Assembly (NCBI GenBank): GCA_937889015.1
Contig: CALARR010000352.1
Location: 1-64,000 of the forward strand
Origin: an uncultured Planctomycetales bacterium
Lineage (GTDB): Bacteria > Planctomycetota > Planctomycetia > Pirellulales > Thermoguttaceae
DNA length: 64,000 bases
Direction: 5' to 3'
Every line of letters starts with the position of its first letter. Position 1 is the first letter of the stretch. Under the pieces are notes generated by a model. The model made no database searches. It was not told the DNA's origin and saw only the letters and a list, made by a program, of their open reading frames with translations. Shown piece by piece: positions 1-8,735 of the stretch. A program made the translations under genes and the position numbers.

Positions 1-58
1 GGGCGGTTATGGGATCGGTCCTTGTGCGTCATGGTCCACTCGCCAGCAGGAGATCGTT

Positions 59-1249
59 TTGTCCGACTTACCCGAGATCCGCCTGAAGCCCAAGAAGCAG
101 GGCACGTTTCTGGCCCGGCACCCGTGGGTGCTGGCCAAATCGATCGAAGTTCCGCAAACGCCTCCGGCGGACGGCGCGGCGGTGGACGTGGTGTTGCCGG
201 ACGGCAAGTGGCTGGCGCGGGGGATCTACAACGGCCAGAGCCACATTCGCGTGCGGCTGTACAGTTGGCAACGAGACGTGCCCCTGGACGAGGCTTTTTG
301 GCGTCACCGTCTGCGTGCGGCGATCGAGCTGCGGCGGCAGATCGGCTACGACCGGGCCGACGGCGCGGCGCGGCTGGTGTTCAGCGAGGCGGATGGCCTG
401 GGCGGGCTGATCGTGGATCGCTATCGCGACCATCTGGTGGTGCAGTGGACGGCCCTGGCCATGGCCGCGCGGCGCGAGCTGATCGTGTCGCTGCTGGCGG
501 AGTTGCTGCAGCCGCGGGGCATCACCTGGCGCACCGACCGCAAGATCGCCGCAGCGGAGGGCATGGAGATGGCCGAGGGGGCTGCTTGGGGCGAGCCTTT
601 GCCGGGCCGGATGCCCCTGGAAGAGAACGGCGTGCTGTTCGAGGTGGAACTGGGCGAAGGGCAGAAGACGGGCTACTACCTGGACCAGCGCGAGAACCAC
701 GCGGCGGCGGCGGCCTGCCTGCGCGGCCGGAGCGTGCTGGACATGTTCTGCTACGTGGGCGGCTTCAGCCTGACCGCAGCCAAGGCCGGCGCGCAGAGCG
801 TGCTGGGCATCGACAGCAGCCAGCGGGCCGTGGAGCGCGCGCAGGCCAATGCGGCCTTGAACGGTCTGGAGCAGGTGCGTTTCGAGGTGGGGGAGGGCTT
901 TCGGGCGATGGAAGAGCTGCTGGCCGCCGGGCGGCGGTTTGGGGGCGTGGTCCTCGACCCACCGCGATTTGCCCCCAGTCGCGTGGCCCTGGATCAGGCC
1001 TTGCGCGCCTATCATCGGCTCAATCGGCTGGGCGTGCAGTTGCTAGAGCCGGGTGGAATCCTGGTCACGTGCAGTTGCTCGGGCCGGGTCAGTCGGGACG
1101 AGTTCCGGCAGATGCTGGTCGGCGTATCGCGCAAGACGCGGCGCGAGATCCAAGTCCTGCAACAGCGCGGCGCAGCGCCCGACCACCCCGTGCATCTCTC
1201 GGTCCCCGAGACCGAGTATCTGAAGTGTTTCATTTGCCGGGTGGAGTGA
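59..1249 (+). CDS. Class I SAM-dependent rRNA methyltransferase, RlmI-like (PUA + MTase)
   Basis: Probable cytosolic 23S rRNA m5C methyltransferase of the RlmI family, 396 aa. An N-terminal PUA-like region (about residues 1-80) is followed by the family signature GQKTGYYLDQRENH, the SAM-binding motif LDMFCYVGGFSLTAA, the DPPRF motif and a late CSCSG motif carrying the cysteine expected of this fold. The start is TTG at 59, chosen because AGGAGA sits at 48-53 with good spacing and no in-frame ATG gives a full PUA domain. It stands alone; the next gene begins 187 bp downstream. The family is clear, but the exact modified base is inferred from homology. Confidence 0.87.
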   Translation: MSDLPEIRLKPKKQGTFLARHPWVLAKSIEVPQTPPADGAAVDVVLPDGKWLARGIYNGQSHIRVRLYSWQRDVPLDEAFWRHRLRAAIELRRQIGYDRADGAARLVFSEADGLGGLIVDRYRDHLVVQWTALAMAARRELIVSLLAELLQPRGITWRTDRKIAAAEGMEMAEGAAWGEPLPGRMPLEENGVLFEVELGEGQKTGYYLDQRENHAAAAACLRGRSVLDMFCYVGGFSLTAAKAGAQSVLGIDSSQRAVERAQANAALNGLEQVRFEVGEGFRAMEELLAAGRRFGGVVLDPPRFAPSRVALDQALRAYHRLNRLGVQLLEPGGILVTCSCSGRVSRDEFRQMLVGVSRKTRREIQVLQQRGAAPDHPVHLSVPETEYLKCFICRVE

Positions 1250-1436
1250 GCGCGCGGCGGGCGCGACCGGAACGCGTCACTTCCTCCGCTGATTTGACTT
1301 GTCCCGGCCGAGGCTCTATTTTGGAAATCGATCCCAGGCACCTTGGCCAGGCGAATGCCGTCTGGCTTGGCTGTGACGGCGTGGGATCGGTTCTGGGACG
1401 TCTGTTGAAGGGTCTTTCTGCCGGGAGGCATCTGCC

Positions 1437-3134
1437 ATGAACAAATCGCTGTTCTGCTTGGGGCTGATGGTCGCGTGGCTGGCGCCGGTGTTCGCATGCG
1501 GCGAGTGGACCGTGTGGACCGTGAAGCCCACGCAACGCGTGCTGCGCGAAGACCCCGCGGGGCGTGGAACGGCGGTCTCACTGTCCGCCGCGCGGAACGA
1601 GTGGGAAGGCTTCCAGATTCTGATGCGCTGCGACGCACCGGTGAAGGATGTGCAACTCAAGGCGGGGAGTTTTACGGGGACCGACGGCAAGCCGCTGGAA
1701 GGGGTGCGGAGCGTGCTCTATCGGCAGCACCAGTTGTACCTGGCCGATCCCACGATTCGCAACGACGCCTTCAAGCCCGGCTGGTATCCCGACCCGTTGA
1801 TTCCCGTGGTGCATCCGCAGACCGGCAAGCCTTTGCGCGGGGCGCGCTTTTCGGCGATGCCCTTCGACGTGCCGGCGGAGCAGACGCACGGCTTTTGGGT
1901 GGACGTGTATGTGCCGGCGCAGGCCAAGGCGGGGCAGTATCGGGCCAAGTTCCGGGTGACGGCGGCCGAGGGGCAGAGCGTGGAGGTGCCGGTAACGCTG
2001 AACGTGTGGGACTTCGAATTGCCCGCGACTCCGGCGATGTACACCGCCCTGGGCTCGCCGGCGGAGCGCATGCGGGCCTTCTATGCGAAGCAGGAGAAAG
2101 CAGGCAAGCTGAAGCCGCCAGGGGATTGGAGCGCGGTGGAAGGCCAGGTGGCGCAGATGCTGAGCGAGCACCGGATCAACGCCACGCCGGCGCCCGGCGC
2201 TTTGCTGCCGGAGGCCCAGCCCGACGGCACGTACCGCATTGCGCGCGAGCAGATCAAGGCTTTCCGCGAATTCGTGGATCGCTATCACATCAACGCCTAT
2301 CCGATTGGGCACGCGCGCTCGGTGGTCAAGGACCCCGACGCCGAACGTCCGAAGTTGCAGGCCTGGCTGGCGGCCTGGGACCGGGCGATCGCGGAGTTGG
2401 ACCGTGCGCAGGTGGTCTTCTACATGTATCTGAAGGATGAGCCCAACGACGAAGAGGCCTATCGCTACGTGCAGAAGTGGGGGCGCGCGATCCGGGCGAC
2501 GAAGACGGCGGTCAAGATGCTGGTGGTGGAGCAGACCTGGACGCAAAACGAGCAGTGGGGCGACCTGTACGGTGCGGTCGACATCTGGTGCCCGTTGTTC
2601 TCGCTGTTCAAGGAAGAGAGCGCCGTCAAACGGCAGGCCCTGGGCGAGATGGTGTGGACCTACACGGCCCTGTGCCAGCGGGACAAGACCCCGTGGTGGC
2701 ACATCGACTATCCGTTGTTGAACTACCGCGTGCCGGCGTGGATTGCCTGGCGGTATCGCATTCGGGGGCTGTTGTACTGGGGCGGGATGGTGCACTGGTC
2801 GGGTGTGGAGGATCCGTGGAGCGATCCCAAGACGCTCGATCGGCGGAACCGCGGCAAGGGGCAACTATACAACGGCGAGGGGACGATCGTGTATCCGGGG
2901 CGCGACGTGGGCTATGAGGGCATCGCCCCCAGCCTGCGACTGAAGGCGCTGCGCGACAGCGTCGAGGACTACGAGTACCTGGCCCTGCTGGAGCGGATGG
3001 GCAAGGCGACCGAGGCCCAGAAGATCATCCTGCCACTGGCCGGTTCCTGGTTCCAGTGGGAACAGGATCCGGCCGCCTATGAGGCGGCGCGCGGCAAGTT
3101 GGCCCAACTGATTGTTGGCGGCGGCAAGAAGTGA
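1437..3134 (+). CDS. Secreted DUF4091 glycoside-hydrolase-like protein
   Basis: A 565-aa protein with a short signal peptide (MNKSLFCLGLMVAWLAPVFA). It resembles DUF4091 proteins: an N-terminal beta-rich part (AARNEWEGFQILMR) and a central TIM-barrel-like region with acidic residues (MYLKDEPNDEEAY). The hallmark C-terminal segment is near residues 500-535 (LRLKALRDSVEDYEYLALLE). Its likely role is carbohydrate processing outside the cytoplasm, but no substrate can be read from the sequence. GGGAGG at about 1424-1429 precedes the ATG. It converges with lexA, with a hairpin in between. Confidence 0.8.
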   Translation: MNKSLFCLGLMVAWLAPVFACGEWTVWTVKPTQRVLREDPAGRGTAVSLSAARNEWEGFQILMRCDAPVKDVQLKAGSFTGTDGKPLEGVRSVLYRQHQLYLADPTIRNDAFKPGWYPDPLIPVVHPQTGKPLRGARFSAMPFDVPAEQTHGFWVDVYVPAQAKAGQYRAKFRVTAAEGQSVEVPVTLNVWDFELPATPAMYTALGSPAERMRAFYAKQEKAGKLKPPGDWSAVEGQVAQMLSEHRINATPAPGALLPEAQPDGTYRIAREQIKAFREFVDRYHINAYPIGHARSVVKDPDAERPKLQAWLAAWDRAIAELDRAQVVFYMYLKDEPNDEEAYRYVQKWGRAIRATKTAVKMLVVEQTWTQNEQWGDLYGAVDIWCPLFSLFKEESAVKRQALGEMVWTYTALCQRDKTPWWHIDYPLLNYRVPAWIAWRYRIRGLLYWGGMVHWSGVEDPWSDPKTLDRRNRGKGQLYNGEGTIVYPGRDVGYEGIAPSLRLKALRDSVEDYEYLALLERMGKATEAQKIILPLAGSWFQWEQDPAAYEAARGKLAQLIVGGGKK

Positions 3135-3257
3135 TGTTTCGCGGGGAACAGGCCGCCGGGCCTGACGGCAAGAGCCGATCTGTTGGGTCCGGCATGGCCC
3201 ATGCACGGAGGGCCGGGATCGGGTGGGGCGCGCTACGCTCGCCCCGCCCTACGATGC

Positions 3258-3318
3258 TGTCATTCTGAGAAGCGAAGAATCCGCCCCGTTCGAGATCCTT
3301 CGCTGCGCTTCTGGATGA
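3258..3318. terminator. Imperfect hairpin between convergent genes
   Basis: The left arm begins CATTCTGAGAAGCGAAGAAT and the right arm ends CCTTCGCTGCGCTTCTGG. The arms are largely complementary and would fold into a long stem. It lies between the DUF4091 gene (+) and lexA (-), which converge, so it could stop transcription from both sides. There is no clear T-run, so this is inferred from position and structure. Confidence 0.4.
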
Positions 3319-3330
3319 TCTGGCGTGGGC

Positions 3331-3939
3331 TTAGCGGACCTTGCGGACCACGCCTTCGACGATGCCGACCACGCGCGCGTCTTTGACGAAGATGGGCTTC
3401 ATCGTGGAGTTGGCCGGCTCCAGGCGGATGCGGTTCTTTTCCGGGAACCAGCGCTTGAGCGTGGCCTCGTTCTCGTCGGTGATGGCGACCACGATCTGCC
3501 CCTTGGAGGCCGTCTTCTGGCGCCGGATGACGACGTAGTCTCCATCGGCGATCTGATCCTCGATCATCGAGTCGCCATGCACCTGGAGCAGGAACAGATC
3601 GGCATCGCTGGGGTTGAACAGGTCGTGCAGATCGATGTGTTCCTGTTGCTCCACGGCTTCGTGCAGCACGCCGGCGGCGATGCGGCCGGCCAGGGGCAAG
3701 CCGCGCTGCTGGGCCGGTTCGGTGGCCAGTTGGATGGCGCGGGACATGTTGGGTTCGCGGATGATCAGCCCCTTGCGCTCCAGGGCCTTCAGGTGGCACA
3801 TCACGCCGTTGGGCGAGCGGATGGCGAATTGTTCGCCGATCTCGCGCACGGTAGGGCCGTAGCCTCGCGTACGGATCTTGTCGCGGATAAACTGGTAGAC
3901 GTCCCGCTGGCGCTGGGTCAGGCTTTCGAACGGTTCCAT
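3331..3939 (-). CDS. lexA: LexA repressor
   Basis: SOS repressor of 202 aa, normal length for the family. A winged-helix DNA-binding domain (about residues 1-70) is followed by the Ala89-Gly90 self-cleavage bond in LAGRIAAG. The S24 peptidase part carries the catalytic Ser124 (GDSM) and Lys162 (ATLKRW). All residues needed for RecA-stimulated autocleavage are present. It is transcribed alone from a consensus-like promoter containing a palindrome, consistent with autorepression. No other SOS gene is next to it. Confidence 0.96.
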   Translation of the reverse strand: MEPFESLTQRQRDVYQFIRDKIRTRGYGPTVREIGEQFAIRSPNGVMCHLKALERKGLIIREPNMSRAIQLATEPAQQRGLPLAGRIAAGVLHEAVEQQEHIDLHDLFNPSDADLFLLQVHGDSMIEDQIADGDYVVIRRQKTASKGQIVVAITDENEATLKRWFPEKNRIRLEPANSTMKPIFVKDARVVGIVEGVVRKVR

Positions 3940-3984
3940 GACTTGCCCCTGATGGCTTGGGGGTTGGCAGTCCTATCTGGACAA

Positions 3985-4014
3985 ATGATACAATATACAC
4001 ATGTACATAGTCAA
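3985..4014 (-). promoter_or_regulatory. lexA promoter with embedded palindromic operator
   Basis: Read on the minus strand: -35 TTGACT (4014-4009), 18-bp spacer, -10 TATCAT (3990-3985). The spacer region holds the imperfect palindrome TATACACATGTACATA at 3994-4009, centred on ACATGT. This is the expected place for a LexA autoregulatory box. That LexA binds here is inference. Confidence 0.7.
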
Positions 4015-4047
4015 GCCCCTTGCTCATCCCTACCTCGGAGGTCCTTC

Positions 4048-5022
4048 ATGAACGTGCGCTTGTCTTGCACCCTTGGCCGTGCCGCGGTCGCGCTGGTGGT
4101 GCTGTTGGTCGGAATTCTGGCCAGTCTTCCGGTCCGAGCCCAGGCGCCCGGCAGCGTCCGCGCCGTGGCGCCGATCGTGACTGGCGTGGGACACCCCATG
4201 GCCTGCACGGACTACACGCAGGGGAAGGTGTTTCTGGTGTCGGCCGAAGGGCGGGTGGAGTGGGAGTATCCGGCCAAGAGCTGCAACGATCTGTGGGTGC
4301 TGCCCAACGGCAATTTGCTGTTCAACACGGGCCATGGCGTGAAGGAGGTGACGCGGCAGAAGGAAGTGGTCTTCCAGTACGACTCGGAGAGCGAGATTTA
4401 CGCCTGCCAGCGGCTGCCCAACGGCAACACGTTCGTGGGCGAGTGCAACGCGGGCCGGCTGCTGGAACTGGACAGCCAGGCCCAGATCGTCAAGCAGATT
4501 CGCCTGCTGCCCGAAGGCACCAACGGCGGACATGCCTATATGCGCAACGCGCGGCAATTGTCCAACGGCAACTACCTGGTGACGCACAATGGCCAGCAGG
4601 TGGTGCGCGAGTACAGCCCGGAGGGGAAGGTCGTTTGGGAAGTGGCGGCTGCGGGCGGGCCGCACAGTGCGGTGCGATTTCCTAATGGCAACACACTGAT
4701 TTCCTGCGGCGACCGGCCGGGAGGGAACCGCGTGTTCGAGGTCGACGCGCAGGGCAAGACGGTCTGGGAGGTGAAGGCCGACGACTTGCCGGGCATCCAA
4801 TTGAAGTTCATGGCCGGCGTGCAGCGATTGCCCAACGGCAACACGGTGATGTGCAACTGGCTGGGGCACCGCCAGTTTGGCACGGGGCCGCACGTGATCG
4901 AAGTGACGCCGCAGAAGCAAGTCGTTTGGACCTTTGCCGACCACCAGACGATGCGGACGATCTCCAACGTGCAACTGCTGGATGTGCCCGGCGATGTCAC
5001 GCGAGGGGAGATCCTGCACTGA
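4048..5022 (+). CDS. Secreted beta-propeller protein with LPNGN repeats (arylsulfotransferase/PQQ-like)
   Basis: A 324-aa exported protein with a signal peptide (residues about 1-31, ending VRAQA). The body is built of repeats carrying LPNGNLLF, LPNGNTFV, LSNGNYLV, FPNGNTLI and LPNGNTVM, the pattern of PQQ-like or arylsulfotransferase-type propellers. The ATG at 4048 is chosen because GGAGG lies at 4037-4041 and a signal peptide follows; the frame stays open far upstream but reads through lexA antisense. No catalytic residues are assignable. It may be a binding scaffold rather than an enzyme. Confidence 0.75.
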   Translation: MNVRLSCTLGRAAVALVVLLVGILASLPVRAQAPGSVRAVAPIVTGVGHPMACTDYTQGKVFLVSAEGRVEWEYPAKSCNDLWVLPNGNLLFNTGHGVKEVTRQKEVVFQYDSESEIYACQRLPNGNTFVGECNAGRLLELDSQAQIVKQIRLLPEGTNGGHAYMRNARQLSNGNYLVTHNGQQVVREYSPEGKVVWEVAAAGGPHSAVRFPNGNTLISCGDRPGGNRVFEVDAQGKTVWEVKADDLPGIQLKFMAGVQRLPNGNTVMCNWLGHRQFGTGPHVIEVTPQKQVVWTFADHQTMRTISNVQLLDVPGDVTRGEILH

Positions 5023-5039
5023 CGCGTGGCGGCGTTCCT

Positions 5040-5142
5040 ATTGGGTGTCAGAAAAGGAATGTCGTGGCTGTCCGGGCCGTTGCCCGGGAAAACCGGCCTC
5101 CCGATGGTCGGCCTAACGGCATTACTTACCTGAGACGCAATA
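5040..5142. repeat. TA-flanked hairpin element, family 2, copy A
   Basis: A ~104-bp element starting TATTGGGTGTCAG and ending CTGAGACGCAATA. The ends are a 23-bp imperfect terminal inverted repeat, and inner arms (GCCGTT/AACGGC and CCGGCC/GGTCGG) extend the hairpin. It is almost identical to copy B at 21462-21565. It occupies most of the gap between two secreted-protein genes. No coding sequence is present in it. Confidence 0.85.
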
Positions 5143-5226
5143 AGCGGCCCGAGCCACGGTTCTCGGAAGGCGAATTCTCTGGTTTGTTTCCCTAGGTCAT
5201 CACTTCTTCAGAGAGAACAGTACACC

Positions 5227-6033
5227 ATGACTGCGAATCGTTTGTGCGTCTGCCTGGCTGGAGTCTTGTGCGTGTTCGTCTGCGCGGCGCGGGCCGAGAA
5301 TGCCAACGAGCTTACGGCAGAGGAAAAGCAGGCCGGGTTCGAGTTGTTGTTCAACGGTCGTGATCTGGACGGGTGGGAACACAAGGGCAACTGGCGCGTG
5401 GAGGAAGGGGTCCTGTGCCGCGAAGGCCGGGGCGGCTCGCTGACCTACAAGGTGCGTCCGTTGCCCGACGATTTTGAGTTGCGGTTCCGTTGGAAGGTGG
5501 GGGAGGGGAGCAACAGCGGTCTGTACTATCGGCCGACGCAATACGAGTACCAGATCCTGGACAACGCCAAGCACGCCGACGGGCAGAATCCGCGGACCAG
5601 CGCCGCATCGCTGTACTTCTGCATGCCGCCGTCGAAGGACGCAACCCGGCCGGTGGGCCAGTGGAATGAAGGCCGCGTGGTGTGCAAGGGGACGGTGATT
5701 CAGCACTGGCTGAACGGAGAGAAGGTGATCGATTTCGACTACACCGATCCGCGATGGTCCAAGGAGGTGGAGATGCTGCGCCAGCGGGGGGGCGATCTGA
5801 CGGCGCGCGGGGGCTACTTGTTCTTGCAGGACCACGGCGACCCGGTGTGGTATCAGGGAATCAAGCTGCGCGCCCTGCGGCCGGAAGAACAGATGGACCG
5901 GACTCCGATCCAACCGGCCGAGATTTCCGAGGAATTGCAGCAGAAGGAGCAGGAGAAGCTGCGGATGATCCTGGAGCGGCGGAAGAAGGCCCAGGAGAAG
6001 GCGGAGACGGGCAAGAAGCCGGCCAAGAATTGA
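5227..6033 (+). CDS. Secreted DUF1080 (3-keto-disaccharide hydrolase-type) protein
   Basis: A 268-aa exported protein with a signal peptide to about residue 23 (CAARA). The DUF1080 lectin-like domain follows: FELLFNGRDLDGWEHKGNW, then GSNSGLYYRP and the late DHGDPVWYQGIKLR. DUF1080 is abundant in planctomycetes and includes 3-keto-disaccharide hydrolases and binding domains. The C-terminus (about residues 225-268) is a charged Lys/Glu-rich helix outside the domain. A glycan-processing role is a family inference; the substrate is unknown. Confidence 0.85.
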   Translation: MTANRLCVCLAGVLCVFVCAARAENANELTAEEKQAGFELLFNGRDLDGWEHKGNWRVEEGVLCREGRGGSLTYKVRPLPDDFELRFRWKVGEGSNSGLYYRPTQYEYQILDNAKHADGQNPRTSAASLYFCMPPSKDATRPVGQWNEGRVVCKGTVIQHWLNGEKVIDFDYTDPRWSKEVEMLRQRGGDLTARGGYLFLQDHGDPVWYQGIKLRALRPEEQMDRTPIQPAEISEELQQKEQEKLRMILERRKKAQEKAETGKKPAKN

Positions 6034-6206
6034 CGCGTGGCTGACGCCCTGGACAGGCGCGGGTGCACCGTGGACCGAATGGGGCCGCGCACGTAGAATC
6101 CACCCAGGCAGCCCGGGCGACGCGTGATCGGGCGTTCGTGGCGGTCTTGCCGGCAGGGATGCGGGGCAGGTGGAGATTTGGGCGACGAGAAGGGGAGAGG
6201 CGAAGA

Positions 6207-7991
6207 TTGTCTGCGCCGTCTGCAAATCGCGGTTTTCCGAAGACGCTGGGGCAGGCGCTGGTGCTGTTGATCCTCGTCGTGTTGCTGCCCTTGCTGGCAG
6301 CGGAAGGCGCGATCTATTATTTGTGGTTCCGCGCGCAGAAGGCGGCGGAGATGAACGCCAACCTGGAGGTGGCGCACGGGGTAGCCGCGGCGTTCGAGAA
6401 CTATGTGCAGGGATTGCACCGCCACCAATTGGCCCTGGGGCTGGCGTTGCTGGAGTTGGACGCGAACCGCGAGCACGAGGGGCTGACCCTGTTGTCGCTC
6501 AGCGCCGCCGAATATCCGGCGGTGCGGTGTTGGCTGTGGCTGGATTCCGGAGGTCAGGTTGTCTTCTCCACGGACCGCAGCCGCATCGGGTCGAGGTACG
6601 CCGACTTCGATCGGGTGGCGAAAGGGCCGGCAAACGGCCTGGGCGATCTGTCGTCGCCAGAGTCGGCGCTGTTTCCGATATGGCGCCGGATCGACAACGA
6701 GTCCGGCCGCCTTTTGGGCGTGGTGCTGGCCGAGGTGGACGGCGATAAGCTGGGCCACCTGGTGCTACAGATCCACCGCACGCACGGAGGGGCTTTTGTG
6801 CTCTTCGACGGGCAGGGGCGTCTGGTCTATCGCTATCCCGAGGTGAGCGACTTGCGGCACGATGTTTGGAGAGACGCGGACGCGGTTTTGAAGAAGGCCC
6901 TGGAGACGAACCAAGTCCAGGTCGGCGTGTACAACTCGCCGCTGTTTGGCGACCGGCGGTTTGCGGCGCGCGTACCGATCGAGACGCTGGGTTGGGTGGC
7001 GGGGGCGGGGCGTCCGGTGGAGCAGGCATTTGCCCTGGCGTTGCGGAGCCTGTGGCTGGTCGGGGCGTTGAACGTCCTGATGGTGCTGCTGTGCCTGGCC
7101 GGGGCGGGGCTGTTGAGCCGCCGGATCGTGGGCCGGTTGCGCGCCTTGCAGGAGCATGCGCGCGCGTTGGGGCGGGGCGAATTCAGCCATCGGGTGGATC
7201 CTGCGGGAGGCCAGGAATTGGCCGAGTTGGGTCAACGTTTCAACGAGATGGCCACGCAACTCCAGCAGCGCGCCGCCGATGTCGACAAGGCCATGACCGA
7301 GCTGCAGCGGTCCAACCGCGAGCTGGAGCAATTCGCCTACGTGGCCTCGCACGATCTGCAGGAGCCGTTGCGCGTGATCACCGGCTACCTGCAGTTGATC
7401 GAACGGCGTTACCGGGGCAAACTGGACGCCGATGGCGAGGAGTTCATCGATTTCGTAGTCGACGCGGTCAAGCGCATGCAGTGCCTGATCGCCGATCTGC
7501 TGGAGTATTCGCGCGTGGGAACGCGGGGCCGGCCGTTCGTTTCCACGGATGCGGAGATGGTCTTGCAGCGGGCCGTGGAGGCGCTTTCGCAGGCCATTGC
7601 CGAGACCGACGCTCAGGTGATGCACGACCCGCTGCCCACGGTCGAGGCGGACGAGATCCAACTCATGCAGTTGTTTCAGAACCTGATCGGCAACGCCTTG
7701 AAGTTCCACGGTCCGCGCCGGCCTGAAGTCCACGTCTCGGCCCGTGCGGACAAGGACGACTGGTTGTTTTCGATTTGTGACAACGGGATCGGCATTGAGC
7801 CGCAATATCGGGAGCAAGTGTTTGTGATTTTTCAGCGGCTGCACACGCGGGAGAAGTATCCGGGGACGGGGATCGGTTTGGCGATCTGCAAGAAGATTGT
7901 GGAGCGGCATGGGGGGCGGATCTGGATCGAGTCCGCGTTGGGCGGGGGAAGCGTGTTTTGTTTCACGATACCGCAGAGGCGCGCGGCGTAG
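6207..7991 (+). CDS. Membrane sensor histidine kinase (periplasmic sensor, HAMP, HisKA, HATPase)
   Basis: About 594 aa from a TTG start. A transmembrane helix near residues 13-38 and a second before the HAMP region bracket a periplasmic Cache-like sensor. HAMP is followed by a phytochrome-type HisKA box (FAYVASHDLQEPLR, His is the phosphosite) and a HATPase with N box NLIGNALKF, DNGIGI and GTGIGLAI. I prefer the TTG at 6207 because AGGGGAGAGG (6191-6200) precedes it; a GTG at 6063 would add 48 unlikely Arg-rich residues. The ligand is unknown. The CheY-like regulator directly downstream is the likely partner. Confidence 0.88.
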   Translation: MSAPSANRGFPKTLGQALVLLILVVLLPLLAAEGAIYYLWFRAQKAAEMNANLEVAHGVAAAFENYVQGLHRHQLALGLALLELDANREHEGLTLLSLSAAEYPAVRCWLWLDSGGQVVFSTDRSRIGSRYADFDRVAKGPANGLGDLSSPESALFPIWRRIDNESGRLLGVVLAEVDGDKLGHLVLQIHRTHGGAFVLFDGQGRLVYRYPEVSDLRHDVWRDADAVLKKALETNQVQVGVYNSPLFGDRRFAARVPIETLGWVAGAGRPVEQAFALALRSLWLVGALNVLMVLLCLAGAGLLSRRIVGRLRALQEHARALGRGEFSHRVDPAGGQELAELGQRFNEMATQLQQRAADVDKAMTELQRSNRELEQFAYVASHDLQEPLRVITGYLQLIERRYRGKLDADGEEFIDFVVDAVKRMQCLIADLLEYSRVGTRGRPFVSTDAEMVLQRAVEALSQAIAETDAQVMHDPLPTVEADEIQLMQLFQNLIGNALKFHGPRRPEVHVSARADKDDWLFSICDNGIGIEPQYREQVFVIFQRLHTREKYPGTGIGLAICKKIVERHGGRIWIESALGGGSVFCFTIPQRRAA

Positions 7992-8058
7992 CGTCCCCCG
8001 GTCGGAACGGCGGCGCTTGGGGGCGACTTGGAGCGGGCGGGGCCTTTGCGTTATACTT

Positions 8059-8141
8059 GGAGCCGGTTCCAGAACCTGTCGGCCGAACGCTCCCACTGGG
8101 CCGCCCGAGGTGGCGGTGGCAATTCTGGGATAGGTTCTGGG
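8059..8141 (+). repeat. ~81-bp dispersed element (family 1), copy 1
   Basis: Begins GGAGCCGGTTCCAGAACCTG and ends ATAGGTTCTGGG, with the shared core GGGCCGCCCGAGGTGGC. It lies between the histidine kinase and the response regulator, just upstream of the regulator start. Its interior differs from most other copies. Confidence 0.8.
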
Positions 8142-8177
8142 CCGGTTGACCGTGAGCGACGAACGGGGAGTGGATCC

Positions 8178-8636
8178 ATGGATAGCGCGTCCTTGCTGCG
8201 TCCGATCGACATTCTTCTGGTCGAGGACAGTCCGGCCGACGTGCGGTTGACGGAAGAGGCCTTCCGCGAGGGCAAGGTCCGCAATCGCCTGTGGGTCGTG
8301 CAGGACGGCGAGCAGGCGATGGCCTTTCTGCACCAGACGGGCGAGTATGCGCAGGCACCGCGGCCGGATCTGATCCTGCTGGACTTGAACCTGCCGCGCA
8401 AGGATGGCCGCAAGGTGCTGCAGGAGATCAAGGAGCATCCCGTCCTGCGGCGGATTCCCGTGGTCGTGTTGACCACCTCGCGTGACGAGGTGGACGTGCT
8501 GAAGGCTTATCAGTTGCACGCCAATTGCTATATCACCAAGCCGGTGGACTTCGATCGTTTCATGGAAGTGATTCGCACGGTGGAAGGCTTCTGGCTCAGC
8601 GTGGTGCAGCTCCCGAACGGAGTGGTGGCGCCCTAA
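8178..8636 (+). CDS. CheY-like response regulator (Rcp1 type)
   Basis: A 152-aa single-domain receiver. The acidic pocket is VEDSPAD at the N-terminus, the phospho-acceptor is Asp69 (LILLDLNLP), the Thr switch is in VVLTTS and the conserved Lys121 is in ITKPVDF. There is no output domain, so it probably signals by protein contact, as Rcp1-type regulators of phytochrome-like kinases do. ATG 8178 is preceded by GGGGAG at 8165-8170. It lies between a histidine kinase and a hybrid kinase, giving a likely phosphorelay group. Confidence 0.9.
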   Translation: MDSASLLRPIDILLVEDSPADVRLTEEAFREGKVRNRLWVVQDGEQAMAFLHQTGEYAQAPRPDLILLDLNLPRKDGRKVLQEIKEHPVLRRIPVVVLTTSRDEVDVLKAYQLHANCYITKPVDFDRFMEVIRTVEGFWLSVVQLPNGVVAP

Positions 8637-8718
8637 GAGCCGGTCCGAAAACCTGTCGGCAGCTCAGTGCGACTGGGCCGCCCGACCTGGCCACGGCGGT
8701 TCTAGGATAGGTTCTAAG
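8637..8718 (+). repeat. ~81-bp dispersed element (family 1), copy 2
   Basis: Starts directly after the TAA of the response regulator and ends 18 bp before the hybrid kinase ATG. Arms CCGAAAACC / GGTTCTAGG, core GGGCCGCCCGA. It fills the intergenic gap almost exactly. Confidence 0.85.
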
Positions 8719-8735
8719 AGGAGCGTGCAGGAGCC

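Noticed and set aside
1340..1410. GGGATCGGTTCTGGGA upstream of the DUF4091 gene, like the right end of the 81-bp element
   Set aside because: Only ~16 bp match; the left end and core are absent. Too short to call a copy.
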